A stretch of 64,000 nt of DNA from Clostridiales bacterium (GTDB taxonomy: Bacteria; Bacillota; Clostridia; Oscillospirales; Oscillospiraceae): contig SFEX01000002.1 in NCBI GenBank assembly GCA_004557075.1, positions 1 to 64,000 of the forward strand. Direction: 5' to 3'. The notes below the pieces were generated by a model, which did not search any database, was not told the DNA's origin, and saw nothing but the letters and a program-made list of their open reading frames with translations. A program made the position numbers and the translations under genes. Of this stretch, positions 1 to 7,400 are shown one piece after another (within the stretch, counting starts at the first letter, position 1; each line of letters starts with the position of its first letter).

Positions 1-1
1 G

Positions 2-64
2 AACTTGACCCTGCTGTCCTACAGCTATTGTATCACGGGCACCTCAAAGCCTGCTGATATCTGA
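2..64 (+). CDS. 3' end of an unidentified gene (partial)
   Basis: An open frame runs in from the window edge and stops at TGA 62-64, about 40 nt before the thioesterase start. Only the last 20 codons are present, ending in TSKPADI, and they do not identify a family. The close spacing and same strand suggest it leads the operon that continues with the thioesterase and ATPase. Another frame stops at 57, so even the frame choice is uncertain. Confidence 0.3.
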   Translation, partial: NLTLLSYSYCITGTSKPADI

Positions 65-105
65 TTTTATTAACTTTGAAACTTATTATACGAGGAGGAC
101 ATACC

Positions 106-492
106 ATGGAAATAGGAATAAAGGGCAGAGTTGATACCGTTGTTAACGAGAAGAACACGGCAAAATTTGTGGGCAGCGGCTCGCTTGACGTGTTTGCCAC
201 GCCGAATATGATCGGCCTGATGGAGCAGGCGGCGCAGCTCTCTGTAGCGCCTTATCTTGAGGAAGGGCAGGGCACCGTCGGCACGAAGCTCGATATAAGC
301 CATGACGCCGCGACGCCGCTGGGCATGAAGGTATGGGCGGAGAGCGAGCTTATCGAGATCGACCGCCGCAGGCTCGTTTTTGAGGTAAAGGCATATGACG
401 AGTGCGGCCTCATCGGTCAGGGCAGGCATGAGCGCTTTATAATAAGTAACGAAAAGTTTATTGCCAAGGCAAACGAAAAGGGTGCAAAGTGA
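106..492 (+). CDS. FlK-like hotdog-fold thioesterase
   Basis: Predicted small acyl-CoA thioesterase of the hotdog fold, 128 residues, closest in pattern to fluoroacetyl-CoA thioesterase FlK. The FlK catalytic set Thr42-Glu50-His76 is matched here by Thr-Pro-Asn, a Glu exactly 8 residues on (LMEQAA) and a His exactly 26 further (DISHDA), which is the FlK spacing. The substrate cannot be read; the family acts on varied acyl-CoAs. ATG 106 is chosen over the upstream GTG-frame start because GAGGAGG lies 6-12 nt before it. Its stop overlaps the next gene's ATG by one base (TGATG), so the two are probably translationally coupled. Confidence 0.8.
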   Translation: MEIGIKGRVDTVVNEKNTAKFVGSGSLDVFATPNMIGLMEQAAQLSVAPYLEEGQGTVGTKLDISHDAATPLGMKVWAESELIEIDRRRLVFEVKAYDECGLIGQGRHERFIISNEKFIAKANEKGAK

Positions 493-1199
493 TGAAAAAA
501 TTCATCGTTCTGATAGGCAACTACGGCTCGGGCAAGACCGAGATCGCCATAAACCTTGCGGTCAACGCCGCGAACAAGGGGATGAACACCCTCGTTATCG
601 ACCTTGACAAGGTAAACGACTATTTCCGCATGTCCGACCGCGTGGACGTGCTGAGGGAAAACAAGGTCAATCTTGTCTCCCCGACCTTTGCCGGTCAGGG
701 CGTCACGCCGAGCAATATGTCGGCAGCGGTGGCCTCGGCCTTCGCGGGGGACTGGGATCTGTGCGTCTTCGACGTCGGCGGCGATGCGGCGGGAGCCATG
801 TCGCTCGGCCGCTATTATCAGGATTTCGCGGCACTTGAGCCGGGACAGCTTGAGGTCTACGATATCGTCAACGTGTTCCGCCCCATGTCCGAGAGCCCGG
901 AGAAGATAGTGAAGCTCAAGGAGGAGATGGAGAGCTTTGCCCGCCTGAAGGTCACGGGCTTTGTGAATAACTCAAATCTTCTCAACTATGCCAGCGCCGA
1001 CGATATCCGTCAGGGCTATGACGTGCTGCGCGAGACGAGCATAATGACGGGCATACCCGTTGCTCATACAACGGGCAGAACCTGCTTCGTTGAGGAGTTC
1101 ATGCGCGACGGCCGCGACGAAAAGTATATAGGCGAGCCGATAGGGCTTGAGACGTATATGCACAGATCGTGGGAGGCATTTACAACGCTCGGACTTTAA
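492..1199 (+). CDS. ParA/MinD/CobQ-type P-loop ATPase
   Basis: A 235-residue soluble protein of the SIMIBI ATPase class. The N-terminus carries a P-loop (GNYGSGKTE, about residues 8-16), then DLDKVNDYFR and a Walker B-like strand CVFDVGGDAAGA near residue 97. There is no deviant-Walker-A signature lysine of ParA, so it resembles CobQ/CobB/MinD-like ATPases of metabolic operons rather than a plasmid partition protein. ATG 492 is preferred over GTG 489; it overlaps the thioesterase stop. Coupling with a thioesterase hints at a shared metabolic operon, but the substrate is unknown. A strong terminator follows 17 nt after the stop. Confidence 0.75.
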   Translation: MKKFIVLIGNYGSGKTEIAINLAVNAANKGMNTLVIDLDKVNDYFRMSDRVDVLRENKVNLVSPTFAGQGVTPSNMSAAVASAFAGDWDLCVFDVGGDAAGAMSLGRYYQDFAALEPGQLEVYDIVNVFRPMSESPEKIVKLKEEMESFARLKVTGFVNNSNLLNYASADDIRQGYDVLRETSIMTGIPVAHTTGRTCFVEEFMRDGRDEKYIGEPIGLETYMHRSWEAFTTLGL

Positions 1200-1215
1200 A
1201 AGAAAATACAAATCA

Positions 1216-1249
1216 AAAACCGTGAGGATAATTTATCCTCACGGTTTTT
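1216..1249 (+). terminator. Rho-independent terminator after the ATPase gene
   Basis: Perfect inverted repeat CCGTGAGGATAA / TTATCCTCACGG followed by TTTTT and preceded by AAAA, so it may work on both strands. Its loop and lower stem resemble the two hairpins at 2191-2225 and 2408-2439. Confidence 0.9.
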
Positions 1250-1260
1250 CTTTATACCTA

Positions 1261-1289
1261 TTGACGAACATATATCGCAGTGCTATACT
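1261..1289 (+). promoter_or_regulatory. Sigma-A promoter of padR with overlapping repeats
   Basis: TTGACG 1261-1266, 17-nt spacer, TATACT 1284-1289. The promoter is overlapped by TATATCGCAGTGC (1271-1283) and followed by its near inverted copy GCAGTGCGATATA (1297-1309), then another ATATCGCGCTGC (1307-1318). Placement over and just past the -10 fits autorepression by the PadR protein encoded at 1336. Confidence 0.75.
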
Positions 1290-1335
1290 ATATATTGCAG
1301 TGCGATATATCGCGCTGCAATGGTGAGGTGATTGA

Positions 1336-1662
1336 ATGGACGCACATATCAGGAAAGTATATGTACCCATGACAGAAACAGGGTTTTATATTTTGTTGTG
1401 TCTGCGGGAAACAATGCATGGCTACGGAATTGTTCAAAAGGTCGAAGCCTTAACTCAAGGAGAAATAAAGCTCAGCCCCGGAACAATGTATGGAAGCTTA
1501 TCAAAAATGGAGAAGGATGGGCTGATTCGTTTCGTGCGGGAAGAGGATAAAAGAAAATTTTATTGTATCACGGATTTGGGAAATCAGGTCTTGGAGCTGG
1601 AAATGAAACGAATTGAACGCTTGTACCGCACTATGACGGAGGTAGAGAACAATGAAAAATGA
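1336..1662 (+). CDS. PadR-family transcriptional regulator
   Basis: A 108-residue winged-helix regulator. The family pattern is clear: N-terminal helix into TGFYILLCLRE, MHGYGIVQ, then LSPGTMYGSLSKMEKDGLI as recognition helix and wing, and a C-terminal dimerisation helix. PadR proteins usually repress their own operon in response to small ligands. GAGGTG sits 5-10 nt before ATG 1336. The end overlaps the DUF2812 gene by 11 nt, and this pairing (PadR sensor plus DUF2812 membrane protein) is common in Firmicutes. The likely operator repeats are in the promoter directly upstream. Confidence 0.9.
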   Translation: MDAHIRKVYVPMTETGFYILLCLRETMHGYGIVQKVEALTQGEIKLSPGTMYGSLSKMEKDGLIRFVREEDKRKFYCITDLGNQVLELEMKRIERLYRTMTEVENNEK

Positions 1663-2191
1663 ACAGGTGAAATACAGGTTTTTTACGATTTTTCAATATA
1701 AGCAGGAGGAGGAATTTCTCAGACAGCAGCATAATAACGGCTGGAGATTTACGAAGCTGAACGCCCTCATTTGCTATCGTTTTGAAAAATGCGAGCCGCA
1801 GGATGTGGTGTACCAGCTTGACTATAATCCGGACGGTATAGCCCATAAAGCTGAATATGTGCAGATGTTCCGTGACTGCGGATGGGAGTATTTGCAGGAT
1901 TATGTCGGCTACAGCTATTTCAGAAAGCCCACATCGGAAATGAACGGCGACGAAGAAATTTTCTCCGATGATTCTTCCAGAGATGATTTGATGAAGCAGG
2001 TGATCAACCGCCGTGTGCGTTTCCTGCCGCTGATCGCTATTTTTCTCTGCATCATCATTCCGCAAATATTTTTTCAGTCTCAGTTCGGCGGTTTGTACGG
2101 TAAGATATTCACGGGAGTATTTATGGCGCTTGGTATTCTTTATTTAATTATATTTTTGCTGTCCATTTTTCGGGATGAAAACAATCATTAA
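1652..2191 (+). CDS. DUF2812 membrane protein
   Basis: A 179-residue protein. Residues 1-95 match the DUF2812 pattern (YRFFTIFQYKQEEEFL near the start, GWRF, VVYQLDYNPD, MFRDCGWEYL, GYSYFRKP). Residues 119-140 and 145-170 are two membrane helices. The biochemical role of the family is unknown. It is translationally coupled to padR by an 11-nt overlap, so its level is probably set by that regulator, perhaps as an envelope-stress or drug-response protein (inference). Ends at TAA just inside the next terminator stem. Confidence 0.85.
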   Translation: MKNEQVKYRFFTIFQYKQEEEFLRQQHNNGWRFTKLNALICYRFEKCEPQDVVYQLDYNPDGIAHKAEYVQMFRDCGWEYLQDYVGYSYFRKPTSEMNGDEEIFSDDSSRDDLMKQVINRRVRFLPLIAIFLCIIIPQIFFQSQFGGLYGKIFTGVFMALGILYLIIFLLSIFRDENNH

Positions 2192-2225
2192 AAAGCCGTG
2201 GAGATAATTTATCTCCACGGCTTTT
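2191..2225 (+). terminator. Terminator after the padR-DUF2812 operon
   Basis: AAAGCCGTGGAGATAA / TTATCTCCACGGCTTTT perfect stem with a T-run. Nearly identical to the hairpin at 2408-2439, 217 nt further on. Confidence 0.9.
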
Positions 2226-2229
2226 CAGT

Positions 2230-2407
2230 CTGTCGAAAAACTATAAATGAAAGCATAATCCGCGATAAATGATGGGGGAGCTCGAGGGGGCATAGCCCGC
2301 CTCGAATTGGATAAATAGCCATCAAAAAGGCTGATAAATCAGGCTTTTTGACGAGCAGAGCTCGGTTTTTCGTGAAATGTAATTTCACAAAAAACGTGGC
2401 GTTTGTG
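2230..2407. repeat. Intergenic run of stem-loops between duplicate terminators
   Basis: No gene is seen in this 180-nt stretch. It holds consecutive inverted repeats: CGAGG..CCTCG around 2283-2305, TCAAAAAG/CTTTTTGA with nested CTGAT/ATCAG (2322-2351), and TTTTTCGTGAAAT/ATTTCACAAAAAA (2366-2395). The last two have terminator-like flanks. The set is bounded by two almost identical hairpins. Confidence 0.6.
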
Positions 2408-2439
2408 AGCCGTGGAGATGAATTATCTCCACGGCTTTT
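2408..2439 (-). terminator. Terminator shared with the minus-strand acetyltransferase
   Basis: AGCCGTGGAGAT / ATCTCCACGGCT stem with AAAA before and TTTT after; it lies 2 nt past the acetyltransferase stop. Differs from the 2191-2225 hairpin only in the loop. Confidence 0.75.
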
Positions 2440-2440
2440 A

Positions 2441-3052
2441 TCATTTTAAGGCGTCCAAATCAAGCCTTCTGTCCTTGAAATAATACTCTCTGTCGCGCTC
2501 GCTTATCTTGCGCAGAATCCTGCACGGATTGCCGACTGCCACAACATCCGGCGGCAGATCCTTTGTTACCACGCTTCCGGCACCGATCACAACATTGTCC
2601 CCGATACTGATGCCTGGCAATATTATTGTCCCCGCACCGATCCAACAGTTTTTTCCGATGCGGACAGGCGCATTGTACTGGTAGCCCTTTTCGCGCAGCT
2701 CAGGCAGAATGGGATGACCCGCCGTAGCGACGGTGACGTTCGGGCCGAACATCGTATAGTCGCCGACATAAATGTGAGTGTCATCAACGCAGGTGAGATT
2801 GAAATTAGCGTATATATTTTTCCCGAAATGGACGTGCCTGCCGCCGAAATTTGCGTGAAACGGCGGCTCAATATAGCAGCCCTCGCCGATCTCGGCAAAC
2901 ATCTCCTTGAGCATTTGCTCCCGCTTATCCAGATCGGTGGGACGGGTCATGTTAAACTCATAAAGGCGGTCAAGGCACTCTGTTTGAAGAACCGCGATCT
3001 CGCCGTCATTTGGCAGATAAAGCCCGCTGGTGTGCATTTTTTCCTTTTCCAT
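2441..3052 (-). CDS. Maltose/galactoside-type sugar O-acetyltransferase
   Basis: A 203-residue left-handed beta-helix acetyltransferase of the Maa/LacA/NodL group. The N-terminal part has the family's maltose-acetyltransferase segment (SGLYLPNDGEI, REQMLKEMF), and residues 75-185 are hexapeptide repeats (IGAGTIILPGISIGDNVVIGAGSVV). The general-base His is in TAGHPI near residue 112. It transfers acetyl from acetyl-CoA to a sugar hydroxyl, in the cytosol; the sugar is not defined. AAAGGGGA precedes the ATG. It follows the DUF4037 gene by 36 nt on the same strand and may be its last operon member. Confidence 0.9.
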   Translation of the reverse strand: MEKEKMHTSGLYLPNDGEIAVLQTECLDRLYEFNMTRPTDLDKREQMLKEMFAEIGEGCYIEPPFHANFGGRHVHFGKNIYANFNLTCVDDTHIYVGDYTMFGPNVTVATAGHPILPELREKGYQYNAPVRIGKNCWIGAGTIILPGISIGDNVVIGAGSVVTKDLPPDVVAVGNPCRILRKISERDREYYFKDRRLDLDALK

Positions 3053-3088
3053 CGCAAATCCCCTTTGGCGTTTTCCAAAATTGCCTGC

Positions 3089-4012
3089 TCAGCCGTCCAT
3101 GACGTGCAAGGCGCGTATTTGCTCGTTTTCAATGTGGCTCTGCACATCGAAGGCGTGCTTTTCGAGATAGTCCCAGTTCCCGCAGCTCAGGCGCTGGGCG
3201 CGCAGCTCTTTAACCGTCTCGGCGCAGATATCCTCGATGACGGCTGCTTTGAGCTTCTGCCACTCGCTGTCGTTTTCGGCGGTCAGCAGAAATTCGAGGG
3301 CGTCGGCAAGCGCAGCCATCCTCGGAAGATCGCGCATACCGCGCAGCAGCCATTTATAGTACGGAGCGTGGCGGCGGTTTAGAAGATACACCGCCTCGGC
3401 GGCGTTTTTGACAAACTCGCACAGCGCGAGCATGGCAGCGCCCTCTTCGCCGTGCCTTAGGCAGCGGCTGTAGTTATACTGCCCCGACTGCGCCATAAAA
3501 ATGAGGCGGGAGGCCAGCTTTTTGCGCCGAACATCCTCGGGCATGCCGTTTGCTATGGAGTCCCGTATGCGGGAAAATTCACCGAGCTCATCGCGGAACA
3601 CCTCGCCGTTTGTCGCTTCGGCGAGAGCGTGTGAGGGAAGGTACAGCCAGTCCTGCCATGTCTCAGGGGCTTTTCCAGTGCCGGTATACGGCCTGTAAAA
3701 ATCGCTTATGCGCATTACCCCGACACCCGCCGTGCCCAGCGCCGAGGACGCGCCTGACGCGCCTCCGAAAAGAGCGCGGTATTCGCGCGCAAGCGGAACG
3801 CCTATGGCAATGTCGTCGGCGTCGGTAAGCCAGAGGCAGAAGCCCGGCTCAAAATCGTGGTCGCGGGAGATATCGTCGTCAAAGCCGAAGCACTGCGAGC
3901 CGCGCCCGGCAAGCCCCACAGCTATTTTATCCTCGTATTGGGGGAATTTTTCTCTTATCATCGCCGCGCCTTTTTCAAAATAAAGGCTGCGCGCAAGCTC
4001 AAGTCCTTTCAT
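3089..4012 (-). CDS. DUF4037 protein with nucleotidyltransferase-like motif
   Basis: A 307-residue protein matching DUF4037. The first 60 residues contain a minimal nucleotidyltransferase pattern: a Gly-Ser (GRGSQCFGFDDDIS) followed by Asp-His-Asp-Phe (RDHDFEPG), the GS..DxD arrangement that binds metal-NTP. The rest is helical. The product of the family is unknown; it may nucleotidylate a protein or small molecule (inference). Its start lies inside the end of the upstream TPR gene (14-nt overlap), so the TPR and nucleotidyltransferase-like proteins are probably made together and may interact. Confidence 0.8.
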   Translation of the reverse strand: MKGLELARSLYFEKGAAMIREKFPQYEDKIAVGLAGRGSQCFGFDDDISRDHDFEPGFCLWLTDADDIAIGVPLAREYRALFGGASGASSALGTAGVGVMRISDFYRPYTGTGKAPETWQDWLYLPSHALAEATNGEVFRDELGEFSRIRDSIANGMPEDVRRKKLASRLIFMAQSGQYNYSRCLRHGEEGAAMLALCEFVKNAAEAVYLLNRRHAPYYKWLLRGMRDLPRMAALADALEFLLTAENDSEWQKLKAAVIEDICAETVKELRAQRLSCGNWDYLEKHAFDVQSHIENEQIRALHVMDG

Positions 4013-4820
4013 TTATCTCATCCAATCTCTTTTTCAGCGCTTTTTCGTATATGAAAAAGCCGAAATGCTCAAATGTCGGCAGGCATTTGGATATGGTGAA
4101 GGCGTGATAGCCGTCCTGTGGAAGAGATGACTTCGTGAGACTGCCCCACGCTTCATCGAGCATTTTTTCAATCATGTCATCACGTCCCATAAGCTCGTAG
4201 AGCTCTGCCAAGTTGCAGTATGTGACCGCAAGCTCATTTTCGCCGTTCGGACAGTGCCGCACCGTGGCGGCGGCCTTCAGAAAATACTGCTCCACCGTGG
4301 AGAGCTCGCCGATATCCTGATATGCCAGCGCCATGTTGTTGAAAAGCCCGGCGAAGCGATAATCGGCGGGATCGAGATGCTCAGAATATACGCGTGAGAC
4401 CTGAACAAAAATGGGTATCGCCTCATTCGAACGGCCTAAGAATTTCATCGTGGTTGCGGCGTTGAGCATAACGGTCGCGCCGGACACCGTGCCGCCCATG
4501 CCGTGCTGATGCACAAGCTCCAGCCCGCGCTTGACGGCGGCCGCTGCGGCCGCTCTATCGCCGGTGCGGCGGTGCAGCCCCATAAGCTCGCTTTGTATGG
4601 AAAGCTCGGAGCGCCAGTCTCCGGCTGAAAATGTCCTGTTCCGCCAATAATTAAGATGCTCCGTGGCAGCGTCATATTGCGCGCTGCTGATCAGCTCATC
4701 AAGCTCCGCCATGACCTTTTTTATATCCGCCGCCGACGGGCAGGGGGAGAGGTCGGGCGACGCGGAATAGTCGGAGTGATCAAAGCAGCAGCTCGGATCT
4801 GAGTAGTCACGCTTATCCAT
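3999..4820 (-). CDS. Tetratricopeptide-repeat protein
   Basis: A 273-residue soluble helical-repeat protein. TPR-like units are visible (for example TGDRAAAAAAVKRGLELV, LGRSNEAIPIFVQVSRVY, IGELSTVEQYFLKAAATV, NELAVTYCNLAELYEL). The first 40 residues are acidic and Ser/Asp/Cys-rich without a signal peptide. ATG 4820 is chosen over an upstream start because GGAGG lies 7 nt before it. The 3' end overlaps DUF4037 by 14 nt. TPRs usually scaffold partners, so this may recruit or regulate the DUF4037 enzyme. No regulatory domain or DNA-binding domain is seen. Confidence 0.75.
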   Translation of the reverse strand: MDKRDYSDPSCCFDHSDYSASPDLSPCPSAADIKKVMAELDELISSAQYDAATEHLNYWRNRTFSAGDWRSELSIQSELMGLHRRTGDRAAAAAAVKRGLELVHQHGMGGTVSGATVMLNAATTMKFLGRSNEAIPIFVQVSRVYSEHLDPADYRFAGLFNNMALAYQDIGELSTVEQYFLKAAATVRHCPNGENELAVTYCNLAELYELMGRDDMIEKMLDEAWGSLTKSSLPQDGYHAFTISKCLPTFEHFGFFIYEKALKKRLDEINERT

Positions 4821-4931
4821 AATAATCCTCCGTTTAGTAATTATTATTTTCAATTGTACCACCCGGAAGCCCTGCTGCCGGTGGCAGATGATACACTTGT
4901 AATTTTAAGCTCTGAGGGATATTATAAGCGC

Positions 4932-5564
4932 ATGGAAAAGAAGTGTACGAAAATTTTTATAGCCGTACAGGCTGTTTTATATGCATCGTTCATGCTGCGC
5001 GATATCAGCGGCGCGGGCGACAGCAGATGGATAAAGTACGCCTCCATCGCGCTGTGCCTTGCGTTTTCAACGTTTTTGAGCGCGCGGGGCGGGGAAAAGC
5101 TCGTGACGGCGGCGCTTGGCTTCACCCTTGCGGCGGACACATTTCTTCTGCTGCTTGACAGCTCTTACGCCGTGGGCGTGGCGCTGTTTTGTGCTGTGCA
5201 GGCGCTGTACTTTGCGAGAATATACAGGGCAAACGGCGGTCACAGCGCGGCATTGGCGCGTCTGGCGCTTTTCGCGGCGGGTCTTGTTCTGCTGGCAATT
5301 TTAAAGCTGCTCAGCCCGCTTAATCTGCTGGTGTGCTTTTATTTCACAAGCTTTTTGTGCAACGCGGCGCAGAGCATGAGCATTAAAAATACCCTGTTTT
5401 CGATAGGACTTGTCCTGTTTTTACTTTGCGATATATGCGTTGGCATTCACAATATGCCGGGAATGTTTCCGGCTGCGCTGGGCGGCTTTTCCGATATCGG
5501 CATGTGGATGTTCTACCTGCCGTCGCAGGTGCTCATAACGCTCTCGGGGAGCAAAAAACTGTGA
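4932..5564 (+). CDS. YhhN-like (lysoplasmalogenase-type) membrane protein
   Basis: A 210-residue protein of about eight hydrophobic helices. The pattern of short loops with acidic residues in helices (FTLAADTFLLLLD, LVLFLLCDICVGIHN) is like the YhhN/TMEM86 family, whose studied members hydrolyse the vinyl-ether bond of lysoplasmalogen. Plasmalogens occur in many anaerobic Clostridia, which makes the role plausible, but the match is by pattern only. ATG 4932 is chosen because the longer frame starts inside the divergent TPR promoter region; GAGGGA lies about 12 nt before it. The next gene follows after 9 nt. Confidence 0.6.
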   Translation: MEKKCTKIFIAVQAVLYASFMLRDISGAGDSRWIKYASIALCLAFSTFLSARGGEKLVTAALGFTLAADTFLLLLDSSYAVGVALFCAVQALYFARIYRANGGHSAALARLALFAAGLVLLAILKLLSPLNLLVCFYFTSFLCNAAQSMSIKNTLFSIGLVLFLLCDICVGIHNMPGMFPAALGGFSDIGMWMFYLPSQVLITLSGSKKL

Positions 5565-5573
5565 GGTGATAAA

Positions 5574-6218
5574 ATGAATAAACTGCTTTCCGTAATAACG
5601 AGCATAGCGGTCGCGGCAGCGCTGCTGACCGGTTCGATCGCCGCGCCGATACTGGTAAGAGGCTTTTACTATGCGCAAATTGATGCGCTGGAGTTAGAGG
5701 AAGCGAGCGGCCTGAGCGAGGCTGAGATACGCAATGCCTACGACGAGGTGCTCGACTACTGCACAGGTAAAAGCGACGAGTTTTCGGCGGGCGTCCTGCC
5801 CTTTTCCGATGAGGGAGCCTCGCATTTTGCCGACTGCCGCAAATTGTTTATTTTGGACTTTGAAATATTCGGTGTCAGCTTGCTGCTTATAGCTGCACTT
5901 ACCGTGTACCGCCGCAGACGCGGACTGCATGAATTTTGCGGCCGCTCTCCCGCGTTCTGGGGAGCGGCGGGCATATGCGGAGCGATTTGCGCAGCGGCAG
6001 CGCTCGCGGCAACGGACTTTGACCGTGCGTTTGAGGTGTTCCACGGCATTTTCTTCCCCGGCAAGGATAATTGGATATTCGCCCCCAAGCTCGACCCGAT
6101 AATAAAGCTCATGCCGGAGGCGTTTTTCCGCAACTGCGCGATACTGATAGCGCTGCTTATCGCATTGGTGAGCGCCATCATCATAATCTCAGACCTCAGA
6201 AAGAAAAAGCCCGGTTGA
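5574..6218 (+). CDS. TIGR01906/DUF1461 integral membrane protein
   Basis: A 214-residue membrane protein. The family mark is the conserved extracytoplasmic-loop segment here reading DYCTGKSDEF followed by GVLPFSDEGASHFADC. Hydrophobic helices are at about 8-30, 95-113, 125-145 and 180-203. Function is unknown in the family. It sits 9 nt behind the YhhN-like gene and is probably cotranscribed. GTGAGGTGATAAA before the ATG gives a good ribosome binding site. A short stem (GCCCGG..CCGGGC-like, near 6210-6225) at the 3' end is weak as a terminator. Confidence 0.85.
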   Translation: MNKLLSVITSIAVAAALLTGSIAAPILVRGFYYAQIDALELEEASGLSEAEIRNAYDEVLDYCTGKSDEFSAGVLPFSDEGASHFADCRKLFILDFEIFGVSLLLIAALTVYRRRRGLHEFCGRSPAFWGAAGICGAICAAAALAATDFDRAFEVFHGIFFPGKDNWIFAPKLDPIIKLMPEAFFRNCAILIALLIALVSAIIIISDLRKKKPG

Positions 6219-6240
6219 AGCCGGACTTTTTGCTTTGTGC

Positions 6241-7371
6241 TTACCGATGGGCGAGCTTATCGTGCGCTTCCCTGAGCGCCGAGCATAGCGCGTCGATATC
6301 GTCCTCGGTGGTGTAACGCGAGAAGCTTATCCTGACAGCACCGTCGATTACGTCGGCGGGGAGCTTCAGAGCCTCTAAAACGTGGCTCCTGCCGCCTTTT
6401 TTGCAGGCGGAGCTGCGGGAAATATAAACACCCTTTGACTCAAGGTAGTTCATGATGACCTCGCTGCGCCAGCCGGGGAGCGATACGCTGAGAATGTGCG
6501 GAGAGCCGCCGCCGATGACCCTCGTCTCCGGCATTTCGGAGCATATTCTGTCAATGGCGGCCTGCCTGAGTGCCGACATTTTTTCGGAGTTTTGCCGCAT
6601 TCCCGCCTTGGCTATCTCGCATGCCGCGCCAAAGGCCGCAATCTGGGGCATGGCCTCAGTTCCGGCTCTCATGCCCGCCTCCTGCGATCCGCCTCGGATA
6701 AAGGGCTTGATTTTGACCCCCGTTTTGATATACAATGCGCCTATGCCCTTCGGCGCGTGGATCTTGTGACCGCTTATGCTTATCATGTCCGCGCCGAGCG
6801 TTTTTGCGGAGAATGGGAGCTTCATGAAGCCCTGCACGGCGTCAGTGTGCAAAAGCGCCTGCGATTTATGCGCCTTGAGCATTTTCGCGATACCGGCGAT
6901 GTCCGTTACGCCGCCGGTCTCGTTGTTTACCATCATCAGCGTGACCAGAATAGTGTCCTCGCGCAGTGCGTTTTCAACGGCGCTGACGGATATAGAACCG
7001 TCCGGCTCAGGCTCAAGGAAGCTTATCTCAAAGCCCCGCTTTTCAAGGTCATAGAGCGTTTTTCTCACGGCGTCGTGCTCGACGAGGGAGGATATTATAT
7101 GCCGGCCGCGCCGCTCCATGCTCTCGGCGCCTTTTGTTATCGCCCAACTGTCGCCCTCGGAGCCGCAGGAGGTGAAAAACACCTCGGTGGGTGCACAGCC
7201 GAGCGCGTCGGCGACCTGTTTGCGCGCTTTATCCAGCGCGGCCTTGGCCTCGCGCCCTTTAGTGTGCGTCGAGCTGGGGTTTCCGTAGTTTTCGATCATT
7301 GTTTTATAAGCAATATCCGCCGCCTCCGTGCACACGCGCGTTGTTGCGGCATTATCAAGATAGACTTCCAT
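6241..7371 (-). CDS. Cysteine desulfurase (NifS-like, class V aminotransferase)
   Basis: A 376-residue PLP enzyme that takes sulfur from cysteine as a persulfide. Seen: His99 in VEHDAV, the cofactor lysine Lys203 in SGHKIHAPKG, and the active-site Cys323 in RSSACKKGGRSHV. The Cys loop is shorter than in the NifS at 45497-46684 (which has SSGSACTSGSLDPSHV), and the usual SGGTESNN is SCGSEGDSW, so it is a diverged paralogue. ATG 7371 is used: AAGGAG lies 8 nt upstream, and the longer GTG start overlaps that ribosome binding site. It is divergent from mtaB, a sulfur-inserting tRNA enzyme, only 29 nt away, so it may feed tRNA thiolation rather than Fe-S assembly (inference). Confidence 0.9.
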   Translation of the reverse strand: MEVYLDNAATTRVCTEAADIAYKTMIENYGNPSSTHTKGREAKAALDKARKQVADALGCAPTEVFFTSCGSEGDSWAITKGAESMERRGRHIISSLVEHDAVRKTLYDLEKRGFEISFLEPEPDGSISVSAVENALREDTILVTLMMVNNETGGVTDIAGIAKMLKAHKSQALLHTDAVQGFMKLPFSAKTLGADMISISGHKIHAPKGIGALYIKTGVKIKPFIRGGSQEAGMRAGTEAMPQIAAFGAACEIAKAGMRQNSEKMSALRQAAIDRICSEMPETRVIGGGSPHILSVSLPGWRSEVIMNYLESKGVYISRSSACKKGGRSHVLEALKLPADVIDGAVRISFSRYTTEDDIDALCSALREAHDKLAHR

Positions 7372-7400
7372 TATTAACACTCCTTGGGAGATGATTTTTC

